Assembly: GCF_009363275.1 (NCBI RefSeq)
Contig: NZ_CP045324.1
Location: forward strand, 1,302,001-1,366,000
Reading direction: 5' to 3'
Origin: Marinobacter sp. THAF197a
GTDB taxonomy: Bacteria > Pseudomonadota > Gammaproteobacteria > Pseudomonadales > Oleiphilaceae
DNA length: 64,000 nucleotides
Shown: positions 52,175 through 61,484 of the stretch, piece after piece
Layout: every line of letters begins with the position of its first letter
Numbering within the stretch: the stretch's first letter is position 1
Program-made: the position numbers and the translations under genes
Notes under the pieces: generated by a model
The model's database searches: none
Told to the model about the DNA's origin: nothing
What the model saw: only the letters and a program-made list of their open reading frames with translations

Positions 52175-52681
52175 ATGAGAAGAGAGATTAACTCTGAGGA
52201 GCTGGGCTTTTTCTATAGAGCTACGGGTGAGGCTATCTGGCAACTGCAATATGTCGAAGATTCTCTCTGCAAGTTCTACATTGTCATCTGCATTCACTTT
52301 GGTTGCGATGGTATCACCAGAGAAAATGCAGAAATGATCCAGAAAAAAATCAGTCGGAAAACCCTGGGCCAGCTTATCGGTTTGCTGGAGCGAACTGAGC
52401 GCGTCCAAAGCTCAATGCTCTCAGATCTCAAAGAATTCAACTCGTTAAGAAAATGGGTTGTTCATAATTCGATGAGGGAGAATGGACAGGATTTGTATAC
52501 AGATCATGGCAGGGACGAGTTTGCTAAAAAATTACTAGTTTTCGGTAACATGGCTAAATCGATTCACAATGGCATTTCGGATAGTTTGATGCATTTGGTC
52601 ACAACGGCAGGACACGCAACCGAAGAACAAATCATTCGAAAGGCCAACTCTGAAATCGACAGGTTGAAAGGAAAAGCATAA
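52175..52681 (+). CDS. HEPN-like protein, possible RNase
   Basis: 168 residues, all helical. The motif R92-KWVV-H97 in LKEFNSLRKWVVHNSMREN fits the R-X4-6-H active site of HEPN RNases, at the usual place in the penultimate long helix. An upstream helix has conserved-looking acidic residues (QLQYVEDSLCKFY). HEPN proteins are frequent toxins or effectors in defence and toxin-antitoxin systems. No MNT antitoxin is adjacent. It lies 58 bp before a two-gene unit of unknown function on the same strand, so it may be part of it. Confidence 0.65.
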   Translation: MRREINSEELGFFYRATGEAIWQLQYVEDSLCKFYIVICIHFGCDGITRENAEMIQKKISRKTLGQLIGLLERTERVQSSMLSDLKEFNSLRKWVVHNSMRENGQDLYTDHGRDEFAKKLLVFGNMAKSIHNGISDSLMHLVTTAGHATEEQIIRKANSEIDRLKGKA

Positions 52682-52739
52682 CCAAAGCGTTATGCCATCT
52701 CATTACCCACGAAGAGTAAACGACTAAAGTGATTAATAA

Positions 52740-54464
52740 GTGACAACCCTACCCGCTATCCACAAGCCACTGGAAGATGCTGATCATCGTGGTGAGTTGA
52801 TCTCTTGTATTCTTTCCTTTGAGAGTCGTATTCGTAGGCAGGAATGCGGCCCTATACTATGCGAACTTCATAATTTAGGAAAAATATCGCTGGTTTCAGA
52901 TGACAATCTGGCCGCTATTGAGGCACTTTCTCACAATGATTATTGGTCGATTGTACATGTGTTCGACCAGGCGATACCCGAACTAGATTGTTCGTATCGA
53001 GACGTACTGAAGTTGGTCCACACACTTGTAAGTAAAGCGGGATCAGTCGGCGCAGCAGGCTTACCAAATACTTCACTGGTTAGATGGTGCAAAACTAATC
53101 CTGAAAAGGCCAAACTGATCGTCGAGGGGGCTAAATCTCGCGACGAATTGTGCCTTTCGCATTGTGTTTTTGCCATCCAAGGCCTTGGGAGCGCAACGTT
53201 TGCGTTCGAGTTGCTAGAGCACCCAAACGAAAGCGTTGTCGCGGTGGGGCTGCGTGCTCTTGGGAGGCTTGATATAGACAATGAAGTAGTTGCAAAGCGC
53301 GTCATAGACGAATGCTGCCAAGCCATCAAACTGAGTTTCGATCAAAACGTCAGGTCTTCCGCTATCGAAACCGCTTTCATAACATGGGAAAGGCTTGATC
53401 CGGCGGAATCATACCGACAACAAGAGGTCCTTGAAGCTGTTATCAATGCAAATGAGGGTGACGAGTTAGTTCAATTATCAGCTGCTCTGTTTTATCACCC
53501 AAAAGGCTTGGCGACAGAGAGCATTGATCAAATTTTGGGGGCTCTCGCTGGGGAGGTTTCAAATCCCCGTGCAACCCTTCATTGGCTGGATCACGCTTTA
53601 CATTCCAAGAGAAGAAACTGCGATCTTGCTAAAGTAATAGATATCCTCGCTGCGCAAATCCCGAAGCTGGAGGGCTCAATTGAGCCGAACGAGCTTCACA
53701 ATTTTTCTCAATGGATTTGGGAAGATCCAGACAATTCGGCTCAGCTTTTTTCTAGATGGCTTAATCGTGGTCAGTATGAATTATGCGCATTTCTCGCGAG
53801 TATGGTTGGAGAAGGCGGCAAGAAAAACACGATTGTTGACATTCCTAGAGCGATTTTACCGAATGAATTGGTAGATCAGATCTTCATGGCACGGAAGTGC
53901 GTTGGTTTTCTATGGTTTCATGAGGTAACAGCCGCCTCAATTCTATTGAGTATCGTGAGAAACGGGAAAAAGGCCGCGCGAGAAGAGGCAGAGAAACTAT
54001 TATATGACCCGCTATTGCTTAGCTACAGTGGTGATCTTCGTGATTTCCTTGAAGAACAGGTGAAAAACCCATCACAGCGGATCTCTGACTGCATTGCGCG
54101 CCTTATAAAAAGTCATGATGCCTATCTTGCGGGTCTTAAACAAACAGAACACTTGGTCGAATTTCTTCCTACAAATGCGCAGCGCCGTACCGCAGCGATG
54201 AAGGATCGTGAGCGCAATAAGGACATCCAAAAACAAGCACACAAGATGTCAATATTCTCCCAATTGATTTCCCACCAAACGCTTCTTTACGGAAAGAAAA
54301 CGCTTTCCATAATTCACGGGGAAGGAGGAAAGAAGTTTCCCAACATAACGCGATTATCAGAGCTTTCTTACAGTGCCGAATTACCCAGGCTTTCCGTAAT
54401 TGACCCTGTAGGTTTTCACCAAATGCTCACGGCTTTCCGAGTTGAGCGAAAGGTTTTGCAATGA
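52740..54464 (+). CDS. Large helical-repeat protein, unrecognised
   Basis: 574 residues from GTG with a weak ribosome site. The sequence is alpha-helical with HEAT/ARM-like periodicity (HPNESVVAVGLRALGRLDIDNEVVAKRVIDEC; NVRSSAIETAFITWERLD; DELVQLSAALFYHPKGLATESI). No enzyme motif, signal peptide or membrane helix. The C-terminal ~80 residues are basic. It overlaps the next gene by ATGA, so the two products are made together and probably form a complex. The composition is AT-rich compared with the transposon. It could be a sensor or scaffold of a conflict system. Confidence 0.75.
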   Translation: MTTLPAIHKPLEDADHRGELISCILSFESRIRRQECGPILCELHNLGKISLVSDDNLAAIEALSHNDYWSIVHVFDQAIPELDCSYRDVLKLVHTLVSKAGSVGAAGLPNTSLVRWCKTNPEKAKLIVEGAKSRDELCLSHCVFAIQGLGSATFAFELLEHPNESVVAVGLRALGRLDIDNEVVAKRVIDECCQAIKLSFDQNVRSSAIETAFITWERLDPAESYRQQEVLEAVINANEGDELVQLSAALFYHPKGLATESIDQILGALAGEVSNPRATLHWLDHALHSKRRNCDLAKVIDILAAQIPKLEGSIEPNELHNFSQWIWEDPDNSAQLFSRWLNRGQYELCAFLASMVGEGGKKNTIVDIPRAILPNELVDQIFMARKCVGFLWFHEVTAASILLSIVRNGKKAAREEAEKLLYDPLLLSYSGDLRDFLEEQVKNPSQRISDCIARLIKSHDAYLAGLKQTEHLVEFLPTNAQRRTAAMKDRERNKDIQKQAHKMSIFSQLISHQTLLYGKKTLSIIHGEGGKKFPNITRLSELSYSAELPRLSVIDPVGFHQMLTAFRVERKVLQ

Positions 54465-56158
54465 AGATAATTTTGAAAGAGTACCTCGCGTCGCTTAAGG
54501 AGCGCGGCGATTTAGATAAATCCGTTTTGCCTAATTTACTTTCTGAGATTGGACTGCGCGTACTGAATACACCAATGATAGGGACGAGACAGAATGGTGT
54601 AGATATAGCAGCGGTTGGAAAGATCAAAGGCGAGGATAAACAGAGATATCTATATCTATTCTGTATCAAAGCGGGAAACATTTCGCGTAGCGATTGGTCA
54701 ACCGGAATTCAGGCTGTCCGTCCAGAACTGGATGAGATCAGAGACGTTTATCTGAGGAGTAACATAGCGCGAGAGTACGCAGATCTTCCGATCAAGATTT
54801 GCCTGTGCTGCGGAGGAGAGTTAGAGGAAACAGCTCTTATGAATTGGGCGGGATACACTGATCGGTACACGACGGAAAAAGTCAGCTACGAAGAGTGGAA
54901 TGGAGATCGACTAGCTGACCTCATGATGCGATCTCTCCTAGCCCGTGAGCTTTTGGATGAGGACCCGAGGCGGAACTTTCAAAAGGCCGTGGCAATGGTC
55001 AATGAACCTAATGCTTGTTACGAGTACGCGCGCGCCTTTCTCGGAAATCTCCTGTCAGAAGAGCATTGCACTGACAAAGACCAACTTCTCAGGTTACGCC
55101 AATCCTTTATCTGTTTGCACGCAGTGATAGCTTGGGCGATTGAGGCTGAAAACCTGGAGAGCACTTACAAGGTTTCCGAGCTTGGCATGCTGTTTTGCTG
55201 GAATACTATTCGAAAGAGAAAACAAAAGAAAAGGCCAACTAAGCATGACGAGTCTTTGATGTTCGTTTTGGATCAGTTCCTGAAACTGTACCTCACATCA
55301 TCGGAGATGTACTTTCAGAAAACGGCATACACCCATGGTCGGACACCGCACGCACTATCTGTAGCTGTGCGATCAAGGGAGTCTGTTGATGTTAATCTGG
55401 CGATGTTTGAACTCTTGGGTAGATTGGCAATGCGCGGTATTTGGACCGATCTTTTCTCTAGGGGTTTACCGGAGGCCGACCCGGATTTTTCGAAATCTTT
55501 AGCAGAGAGCACTAAACACACGCTGGATACGATGGTGTCCGTTATCAATTCTAATCCGACTCTCAGTTCGCCAATTCGGGATGATCACATGATTGAGATT
55601 GCATTAGTCATGTATCTTGCTCAGCTAACCCAGTCAGAGTCTCGTTTCCTACCTTGGCTAAAATCCATCTCCTACCGAACAACTTTTGCTCTTATCACAA
55701 ACTCGCAGTATCCAACATGTCTGAGGGACTATGCCGACCTTCTGGCACACCCAGAAAATTCAGATCAATCGTACCTTGATGAAGCATGTGTGGGGAGTAT
55801 TTTATATCCCTATGTCTATTTCTGGATGCAGTACATGGCCAATGAGAAAGAGACAACGGAGTTCACAGAACGGCTAAAGAAAAAGATACCGAACTGCACC
55901 CATCAGGCATGGTTTCCGGATGAAGATTCTGATGATCTCATGTGGTGTGGCGAGACATATCATGGAATTTGCGTGACTGATGTGTCGCCTCATGATGGCC
56001 ATGAAGCATTGGTGGAAACACTAAATAAAGCTATTGAGACTTGTACGGCGATAAGTGAAATTAGCGCAATTAAGGCTGGCCTAGTCCCCATGTTTTTGAC
56101 TGCGTGTAGACACTACCGATTGCCCATACCTCCAAGTTTTTGGTTTATAGAAAGGTAG
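54461..56158 (+). CDS. Large protein with an N-terminal PD-(D/E)XK-like domain, unrecognised
   Basis: 565 residues. The first ~90 look like a restriction-endonuclease fold: helix with Glu29 (PNLLSEIGLRVL), then NGVDIAAVG with Asp48, then YLYLFCIKAG with Lys70, giving D-X21-xxK. The usual E/Q before the Lys is Cys here, so catalysis is uncertain. A CxCCG cluster follows (ICLCCGGELEE, about residue 110). The remaining ~400 residues are helical without known motifs. It is coupled to the preceding gene. Together they look like a sensor plus nuclease effector pair; that is inference. Confidence 0.7.
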   Translation: MKIILKEYLASLKERGDLDKSVLPNLLSEIGLRVLNTPMIGTRQNGVDIAAVGKIKGEDKQRYLYLFCIKAGNISRSDWSTGIQAVRPELDEIRDVYLRSNIAREYADLPIKICLCCGGELEETALMNWAGYTDRYTTEKVSYEEWNGDRLADLMMRSLLARELLDEDPRRNFQKAVAMVNEPNACYEYARAFLGNLLSEEHCTDKDQLLRLRQSFICLHAVIAWAIEAENLESTYKVSELGMLFCWNTIRKRKQKKRPTKHDESLMFVLDQFLKLYLTSSEMYFQKTAYTHGRTPHALSVAVRSRESVDVNLAMFELLGRLAMRGIWTDLFSRGLPEADPDFSKSLAESTKHTLDTMVSVINSNPTLSSPIRDDHMIEIALVMYLAQLTQSESRFLPWLKSISYRTTFALITNSQYPTCLRDYADLLAHPENSDQSYLDEACVGSILYPYVYFWMQYMANEKETTEFTERLKKKIPNCTHQAWFPDEDSDDLMWCGETYHGICVTDVSPHDGHEALVETLNKAIETCTAISEISAIKAGLVPMFLTACRHYRLPIPPSFWFIER

Positions 56159-56309
56159 GAAAAAGGAACGATGCTTCGTCGGCCCGGTTTAATGCTTGGG
56201 CATTTCAAAAGCTTTCCTGTTAGCCAAGATGCGAAACAAGGTGCTGCATACCGATCACTTACTCGCTGCGCTCATAATGCTGGTGGGTACAGCAATATTC
56301 CCAAGCCTT

Positions 56310-56328
56310 AATGTCCGCTTTGCGACCA
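56310..56328. repeat. Left arm of the dispersed repeat
   Basis: AATGTCCGCTTTGCGACC, 70 bp upstream of the tyrosine recombinase gene. The other arm is missing here. The surrounding 56159-56397 has no credible gene. Confidence 0.5.
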
Positions 56329-56397
56329 GGTTGGCCAACAGAAAACAAATTTCTGAGCCATACTTAAAGGCCCTTACCCTCTATAGAGGGCCACGTC

Positions 56398-57012
56398 ATG
56401 ACATTTTCTACCAGCAAAGCTCCCTGGAACAAAGGGAAGCTCGTCGGCCAGAAGCTACCGCTCAAACTCGAACAAATATGGGCTATCCGCATTCGGTTGG
56501 AGATTGCAAATAACATCCGCGAGCTGGCGATGTTCAACATGGCGATTGATTGCAAACTCCGGTCTTGCGATATGGTGAAGCTCATGGTTCGAGATATTTC
56601 CAGAAACGGAGAGGTTTTGGATCGGGCGCAAGTCATTCAGCAGAAAACCAGTCAGCCTGTTCAGTTTGAGATAACCAAAAAAACGCGTGAATCGGTCGAA
56701 GCATGGATTGAGTCTCGCCACCTTTCGGGTATGGATTATCTGTGGCCGAGCCGAATCAGAAAGTTTGACCACATCACTACTCATCAATACGCCCGTATCG
56801 TCAAGAAGTGGATAACCAGCATTGGACTGGATCCTTCTGTCTATGCCACCCACTCAATGAGACGTAGCAAAGCGACATTGATCTACAAGAAGACAAAAAA
56901 CCTTCGAGCTGTACAGTTGCTACTGGGACACACAAATATGTCCAGTACCGTGAGATACCTTGGTGTCGAGGTGGAGGATGCTCTGGAGATCGCTGAGAGC
57001 ATTGAGATCTAA
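56398..57012 (+). CDS. Short tyrosine recombinase
   Basis: 204 residues from ATG. The catalytic domain is complete: first Arg in DCKLRSCDMVKL, H-x-x-R in THSMRRSKATLI, the second His in LLLGHTNMS, and the nucleophile Tyr in STVRYLGVEVEDAL. The N-terminal SAM-like core-binding domain is absent or very short (KAPWNKGKLVGQKLPLKLEQIWAIR), so it is about half the usual integrase length. Such short recombinases are common on gammaproteobacterial plasmids and islands. It may act on the dispersed repeat nearby. Confidence 0.85.
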   Translation: MTFSTSKAPWNKGKLVGQKLPLKLEQIWAIRIRLEIANNIRELAMFNMAIDCKLRSCDMVKLMVRDISRNGEVLDRAQVIQQKTSQPVQFEITKKTRESVEAWIESRHLSGMDYLWPSRIRKFDHITTHQYARIVKKWITSIGLDPSVYATHSMRRSKATLIYKKTKNLRAVQLLLGHTNMSSTVRYLGVEVEDALEIAESIEI

Positions 57013-57089
57013 GTGCGTAACTTTTCTCCTTCGTCCCTGGGTGCTGCAGACGCTGCCAGCTCCAGTCGATGATTACCCTCGGGTTTCGA

Positions 57090-58112
57090 TCAGGCTCCTC
57101 CAATCCTAAATTGAAGCGAACTGAACTTACAACACTCTGCAGGTACGCTGTAGCGGTTGCCATGCACATCGATGTAGGCATCCCAGCCTACATGCCGGAT
57201 GTCGTAGTACCGGGTATCGAAGTCCTCAGCGGGCCTGGGAAGGAGCTGGGGTTGCTCCTCCTGGAAGCGCTCCGCCGGCGTTTGCCGGAACCGCCTAAGC
57301 ATCCGCTGTTGAGCGTAGGTGTCCAGCCAGTGCTCCAACAACTGGTTCAGGTGGGCATAGCTGTCGAAGCTGCGATAGCGCTGGAAGAAGTGGTGCTTTA
57401 CATAACTCACCATACGTTCGGTCTTGCCCTTGGTTCTGGGCCGTTGGGGCCGGCAGGCCCTGGCGGCAAAGCCGTAATGGTTGGCCAGCTCCAGGAAGCC
57501 GGCATTGAAGGTAACCTTGCCATCGCGGTCGTGGCGAACCACGGCGGCCTTCTGGTTGTCCACCAGAACGCTGGCCGGAACACCGCCAAAGTACCGGAAG
57601 GCCTGCACCAGCGACTCATAGGTATGCTCTGCATCTTGGCGAGGGCCGGCCCAGACATGGAAGTGCCGGGAGTAACCCAGGATATTGACGGCGAAATTGA
57701 CGGTGCAGAGCCGACCGCCCATTTCCGTCCGGATCTCGCCCCAGTCATGCTGGAGTTGTTTGCCGGGAAGCGTCTCGTACCGGACGGTTCGCTTGCTGGC
57801 CCGCAAGGGCCGTTTGGGCTGGATGTACTCACGAACGAGGGTGGATGAGCCGGTATAGCCCCGTTCGCGCAGCTGCTGGAAAATCACCTCGGCGTTCCAG
57901 ACTTCATCGGCCAACTGCTCATCGATATACGGCTTGAAGGGATCCAGTTTGCTGGGCCGACGGGTCTTCGGCTTACCTGTGGGCGGTGCCGGCAAGGCCA
58001 GATACCGTCGCACGGTGCGTTCCGAACAGCCAATGCGATGGGCAATGTCCACAATGTGCGCCCCCTGGGTCCGTAGTTGCTTTATCATGTGAAAGTCCTC
58101 TCGGCTTTGCAT
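57090..58112 (-). pseudogene. istA: IS21-family IstA transposase, 3'-truncated
   Basis: 340 codons from the ATG at 58112 (AGGA upstream). HTH: IVDIAHRIGCSERTVRRYL; integrase core: QLQHDWGEIRTEMGGR, VPASVLVDNQKAAVV and PRTKGKTERMVSYVKHHFF. The family-specific NRYSVPAE is followed by foreign sequence from about 57135, so the C-terminal part and istB are lost. The outer end TGTCAGGATAG (reverse strand) lies at 58185. The element was inserted into an IS256-type gene. Confidence 0.88.
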
Positions 58113-58185
58113 GGCTCTTTTCCTTTCAGGTTTCGTCACCTTCAAGAAAAGGCCATGCGGGTCGGGGGGACAATCTATCCTGACA
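57135..58185 (-). mobile_element. IS21-family element, remnant
   Basis: One terminus is seen at 58175-58185 (reverse strand TGTCAGGATAG, with the TG start of IS21 ends) and the istA gene inside. The other terminus and istB are missing; the break near 57135 adjoins the recombinase segment. Confidence 0.75.
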
Positions 58186-58713
58186 ATTTACGGACTTTTA
58201 ACACCGTTGCTGACACTTTGGATACCAGAGTGGCCGAGATGTCGGCGTCATACATCTCCTTGAAGGCGTCCACAATATCCCGGGTGCTCAGGCCCTTGGC
58301 GTAAAGCGCCAAGATCTGGTCATCCATCTGGGTCAGGCGGGACTGACCTTTACGGACGAACTGAGGCTCGAAGGAACCGTCCCGGTCACGAGGAGCCTGT
58401 ATCGATACTTCGCCGTGTTGGCCCTTCAGGCGCTTGGCAGAATAGCCGTTACGGCTGTTGCCGGTGCCACGGCCTTCAAGAGCGTGCTTCTCGTATCCAA
58501 GATGCTCATCCAGTTCGGCGTTGAGTGCGGTCTCGACGGTGAGCTTGACCAGCTGCTGTGTGAGGGCTCCGAGATCTTTTTCAGACTTGATGTCCTTGGC
58601 CAGCTCGGCGGCCATGGCTTTGAGTTTTTCTTGGTCCAATTGCGTACCCACGATGGTATCCTTTTGAAAAGATTACTCAGTCGTGGGCAGTTACACAATT
58701 TGGTTTACAGCCT
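58175..58713 (-). pseudogene. IS256-family transposase, N-terminal remnant with its IS end
   Basis: About 150 codons from the ATG at 58651: LDEHLGYEKHALEGRGTGNSRNGYSAKRLKGQHGEVSIQAPRDRDGSFEPQFV, SRLTQMDDQILALYAKGLSTRDI and MYDADISATLVSKV, the typical start of IS256 transposases (~400 residues). Homology stops near 58205, next to the IS21 terminus. Upstream of the ATG, GTAAACCAAATTGTGTAACTG (reverse strand, to about 58713) is the expected IS256-type terminal repeat region. Confidence 0.88.
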
Positions 58714-58751
58714 CGCGGACGAATGAAAATCGGAAGACTGTGCGTGTCTGT

Positions 58752-58997
58752 ATGAGTTCAGGTTCTTCTGAGACTCTTTGCTGGCTTCCCATGGAGTCGG
58801 AAGAGGCTTTTGATCGCGCATACCTCAATGTCCTGGCTGTTGGCCGCATGAGAAAAGACCGGAAAATATCGAAACGAAAAGACCTCAAGCCGTTGCTCGA
58901 AGATCCATCACTTGTGCTCGATTGTTACGACTATGGCGTGCTGCCAAATCCAGAGCTCTATAATCAGCTTCGATCGCAACTGGGACTCGATGAATAA
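58752..58997 (+). CDS. Small hypothetical protein, possibly a gene tail
   Basis: 81 residues from the ATG at 58752; the frame continues left into the IS256 end, so the true front may be lost. The product (WLPMESEEAFDRAYLNVLAVGRMRKDRKISKRKDLKPLLEDPSLVLDCYDYGVLPNPELYNQLRSQLGLDE) looks like a real helical protein. No family was recognised. Confidence 0.45.
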   Translation: MSSGSSETLCWLPMESEEAFDRAYLNVLAVGRMRKDRKISKRKDLKPLLEDPSLVLDCYDYGVLPNPELYNQLRSQLGLDE

Positions 58998-59060
58998 AAA
59001 CTGGTGGAGCCTGCGAACGTGGGCTGCTTGACCTTGGCAGGTTATCGCTTCACTGAGCCT

Positions 59061-59489
59061 TCAAGATACCGCATCAAAGTACTGCATCAAGATCATGTGC
59101 GTCTTTATCTCCCCAACGCCATTAATCGATGCAATTTCATCGCGCACTTGTTCTATCCTGTCTGAGGATTCCGCCCTGACCGTCACAATCATATCAGTAG
59201 TCCCAGCAATGCTGTTGCAAGCTCGGACTTCGGGGATTTTTCGTAAGGCTTGCGCGACTTTGAGACACGGAACCTGATTCTTCCGGATCTCAAAATGTGC
59301 TGAAACCTTTTCTCTTTTCGGGTCATTGATAACAGTCGTGTAACCCTTGATGATTTCCGAGTGCTCGAGCTTTCTGATCCTATCTGCTACCGCCGTTCGA
59401 GAAAGGTTAACGGCCAAAGCTATCTCTGATACCGAAGCTCTGGCGTTTTCACGCAGCTTGCTTATGATTTTTCTATCGAAATCATCCAT
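59061..59489 (-). CDS. Lrp/AsnC-family transcriptional regulator
   Basis: 142 residues. N-terminal HTH: FDRKIISKLRENARASVSEIALAVNLSRTAVADRIRKLEHSEII; C-terminal RAM domain (KVSAHFEIRKN, CNSIAGTTDMIVTVRAES, VGEIKTHMILMQYF). It binds small ligands, usually amino acids. Last gene of the leftward SDR-EamA-SDR-glmS block, with a 143-bp gap that carries an inverted repeat, so it may have its own promoter and regulate itself and the block. Confidence 0.92.
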   Translation of the reverse strand: MDDFDRKIISKLRENARASVSEIALAVNLSRTAVADRIRKLEHSEIIKGYTTVINDPKREKVSAHFEIRKNQVPCLKVAQALRKIPEVRACNSIAGTTDMIVTVRAESSDRIEQVRDEIASINGVGEIKTHMILMQYFDAVS

Positions 59490-59498
59490 GAATAACTC

Positions 59499-59551
59499 CT
59501 ATGGTGTGCACCTCAATGAGCAGGTCGGCTTATCGCAGGCCTACACCATAG
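59499..59551 (-). promoter_or_regulatory. Inverted repeat upstream of the Lrp-type gene
   Basis: CTATGGTGT (59499-59507) and ACACCATAG (59543-59551) are perfect inverted 9-mers, ten bases upstream of the regulator's start. The spacing is compatible with binding by a dimeric or wrapped Lrp-type protein, or with a leader hairpin. Autoregulation is inference. Confidence 0.4.
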
Positions 59552-59632
59552 AATATATAGATCTGCCTGCTAGGTGTCTATTAACTGGTTATCCAGTCAT
59601 CGACAGTATGAGGCTAATCTATAAGGATAGCC

Positions 59633-61462
59633 TTACTCGACAGTCACGGCCTTTGCTAAATTTCTAGGCCTGTCGACATCCATCCCTCTTAAAATTGCTA
59701 CGTGGTAGCTCAGTAACTGTAGTGCGACGGTAAACAGGATGGGTGCAGCCGCCTCTCCGAAGTCCGGCAAGGCGAGGACTGTAGTTCCTTCACTTTCAAT
59801 AAAGCCTGTATCCCCTTGGGTGAGAATGTAGACGTGTCCGTTGCGGGCTTTTATTTCTTCTATATTCGACTTGATCTTGTCCAAGACCGCGTTCTGAGGT
59901 GCCAAAACAACAGTTGGCATGTTTTGATCTACAAGCGCCAATGGCCCATGCTTCAATTCACCAGCCGGATACGCTTCAGCATGGATGTAAGAGATCTCTT
60001 TGAGCTTTAGAGCTCCCTCTATTGCTATTGGGTGAAACTCACCTCGCCCGATGAACAAGCAACTTGATTTGTCGCTGAGATCACGAGCCATCGCCTTCAT
60101 AGCTTCCGAGAGCAAGAGACATTCGAGAATCGCGCTTTCTAGTTTTGAGAAGCTTTGGAACACGCTGTCGAGGTCTCCTACCGGTAGACGCTTATGCCAC
60201 GCCACGGTGAGCGTGAGCATATGCAGGGTTATCAATTGAGCAATGAATGCCTTCGTGGACGCGACCCCAATCTCTTTCCCGGCGTGAAGCAATACTGTTG
60301 AGTCGACTGCACGAGTCATTGAAGATCCAGGACTATTGCATAAAGCAATAGATGCGAGATATTCCTGGGCGTTCGCGACCTCCAGTGCGCCCAACGTATC
60401 CGCGGTCTCGCCGGATTGAGAAATGGCTACCAAAAGCGTATTCTGAGGCACTTTCCTGGAGTTGTATCGGTATTCCGACGCTATGAAGGCAGTGCATGGA
60501 ACTTGGCAGTATCTTTCGAACCAAAGCTCGGCCAAAAGCGCAGCATTGTGACTGGAACCGCAAGAAATAATGTGGACGTGTTCGACCGCGTTTAAGGTCT
60601 CGCTTGGGATGTCTTCGATGCTCACTGGTGGCTTTGAGGAGGCTGTCCATTTCGCAGTAAGTTTCTTAGCGATGGATGGCTGCTGATATATTTCTTTCAA
60701 CATGTAGTGGTCAAAGCCATCGAGTAAAGCGTTATCGACCTCGGTCGAAATATCCGATTCTTCTCTGTAAACAGACTCTCCGTTTCGGTCGATGACGGAA
60801 ACCCGCCCACACGAAAGTTCGGCAACATCGCCATCTTGCAGGAACATGGCTTGCTTGGCACATTGGACCAATGCAAGGGTGTCAGACCCGAAATAGATGC
60901 CTTCCTCAGAAAAACCGATCACAAGGGGACACCCGTTCCTCACCACGACAATGGCTGTTGGATTGAGGGCGTCAAAAGCAGCAAAGCTGTAGTTTCCCTG
61001 TAATTGAGTTGAGACCAGGCGTACAGCCTCAGTTAGTGACTCCCCATTCTCGAGGTGATGGAGCACTAAGTGCGGAATGACCTCGGAATCAGTTTCCGAG
61101 GTCAGTTTTGCTCCTGCATTCAGTAGAGCATGCCTGTGGGTTTCAAAGTCATCGATGATTCCATTGTGTACAACGACAACCCTATCCTTGGCAGTGTGCG
61201 GATGTGCGTTTCTCTGAGTTACCTTGCCATGTGTAGCCCATCTCGTATGTGCAATGCCGCACCTACCGGCAAGGTCCAGCGGATTGGCAGCGTCTTCTAG
61301 ATTCTGGACTTTGCCGACTTCTTTCAGGCTTGCCAGTTCCCCAGAGTCCGTTACTATGGAAAGACCCGCCGAGTCATATCCTCGGTATTCGAGGCGTTTG
61401 AGTCCCTCAATCAGAAAGGGATAGATGTCTTCACCCTGAATACCCCCAACTATTCCGCACAT
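59633..61462 (-). CDS. glmS: Glutamine-fructose-6-phosphate aminotransferase paralogue
   Basis: 609 residues from the ATG at 61462, so that Met is followed by the nucleophile Cys (MCGIVGGIQG). Glutaminase domain: CGIAHTRWATHG, HPHTAKDRVVVVHNGIIDDF. Two SIS domains: IISCGSSHNAALLAELW, AISQSGETADTLGAL, ASTKAFIAQL, FIGRGEFHPIAIEGALKLKEISYIHAEAYPAGELKHGPLALVD. The C-terminus DRPRNLAKAVTVE is canonical. It makes glucosamine-6-phosphate. The operon context (not glmU) suggests an accessory copy, for an amino-sugar pathway or as an inhibitor-resistant duplicate. Confidence 0.94.
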   Translation of the reverse strand: MCGIVGGIQGEDIYPFLIEGLKRLEYRGYDSAGLSIVTDSGELASLKEVGKVQNLEDAANPLDLAGRCGIAHTRWATHGKVTQRNAHPHTAKDRVVVVHNGIIDDFETHRHALLNAGAKLTSETDSEVIPHLVLHHLENGESLTEAVRLVSTQLQGNYSFAAFDALNPTAIVVVRNGCPLVIGFSEEGIYFGSDTLALVQCAKQAMFLQDGDVAELSCGRVSVIDRNGESVYREESDISTEVDNALLDGFDHYMLKEIYQQPSIAKKLTAKWTASSKPPVSIEDIPSETLNAVEHVHIISCGSSHNAALLAELWFERYCQVPCTAFIASEYRYNSRKVPQNTLLVAISQSGETADTLGALEVANAQEYLASIALCNSPGSSMTRAVDSTVLLHAGKEIGVASTKAFIAQLITLHMLTLTVAWHKRLPVGDLDSVFQSFSKLESAILECLLLSEAMKAMARDLSDKSSCLFIGRGEFHPIAIEGALKLKEISYIHAEAYPAGELKHGPLALVDQNMPTVVLAPQNAVLDKIKSNIEEIKARNGHVYILTQGDTGFIESEGTTVLALPDFGEAAAPILFTVALQLLSYHVAILRGMDVDRPRNLAKAVTVE

Positions 61463-61484
61463 AAGCAAGTTCCTCACTATAAAT

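Noticed and set aside
52175..52681. Type II HEPN-MNT toxin-antitoxin pair
   Set aside because: No MNT nucleotidyltransferase motif (GSxARG...D) in neighbouring frames.
57069..57848. Long rightward frame of 259 codons over the IS21 gene
   Set aside because: Antisense shadow of istA; GC-rich third positions keep it open and the product has no recognisable features.
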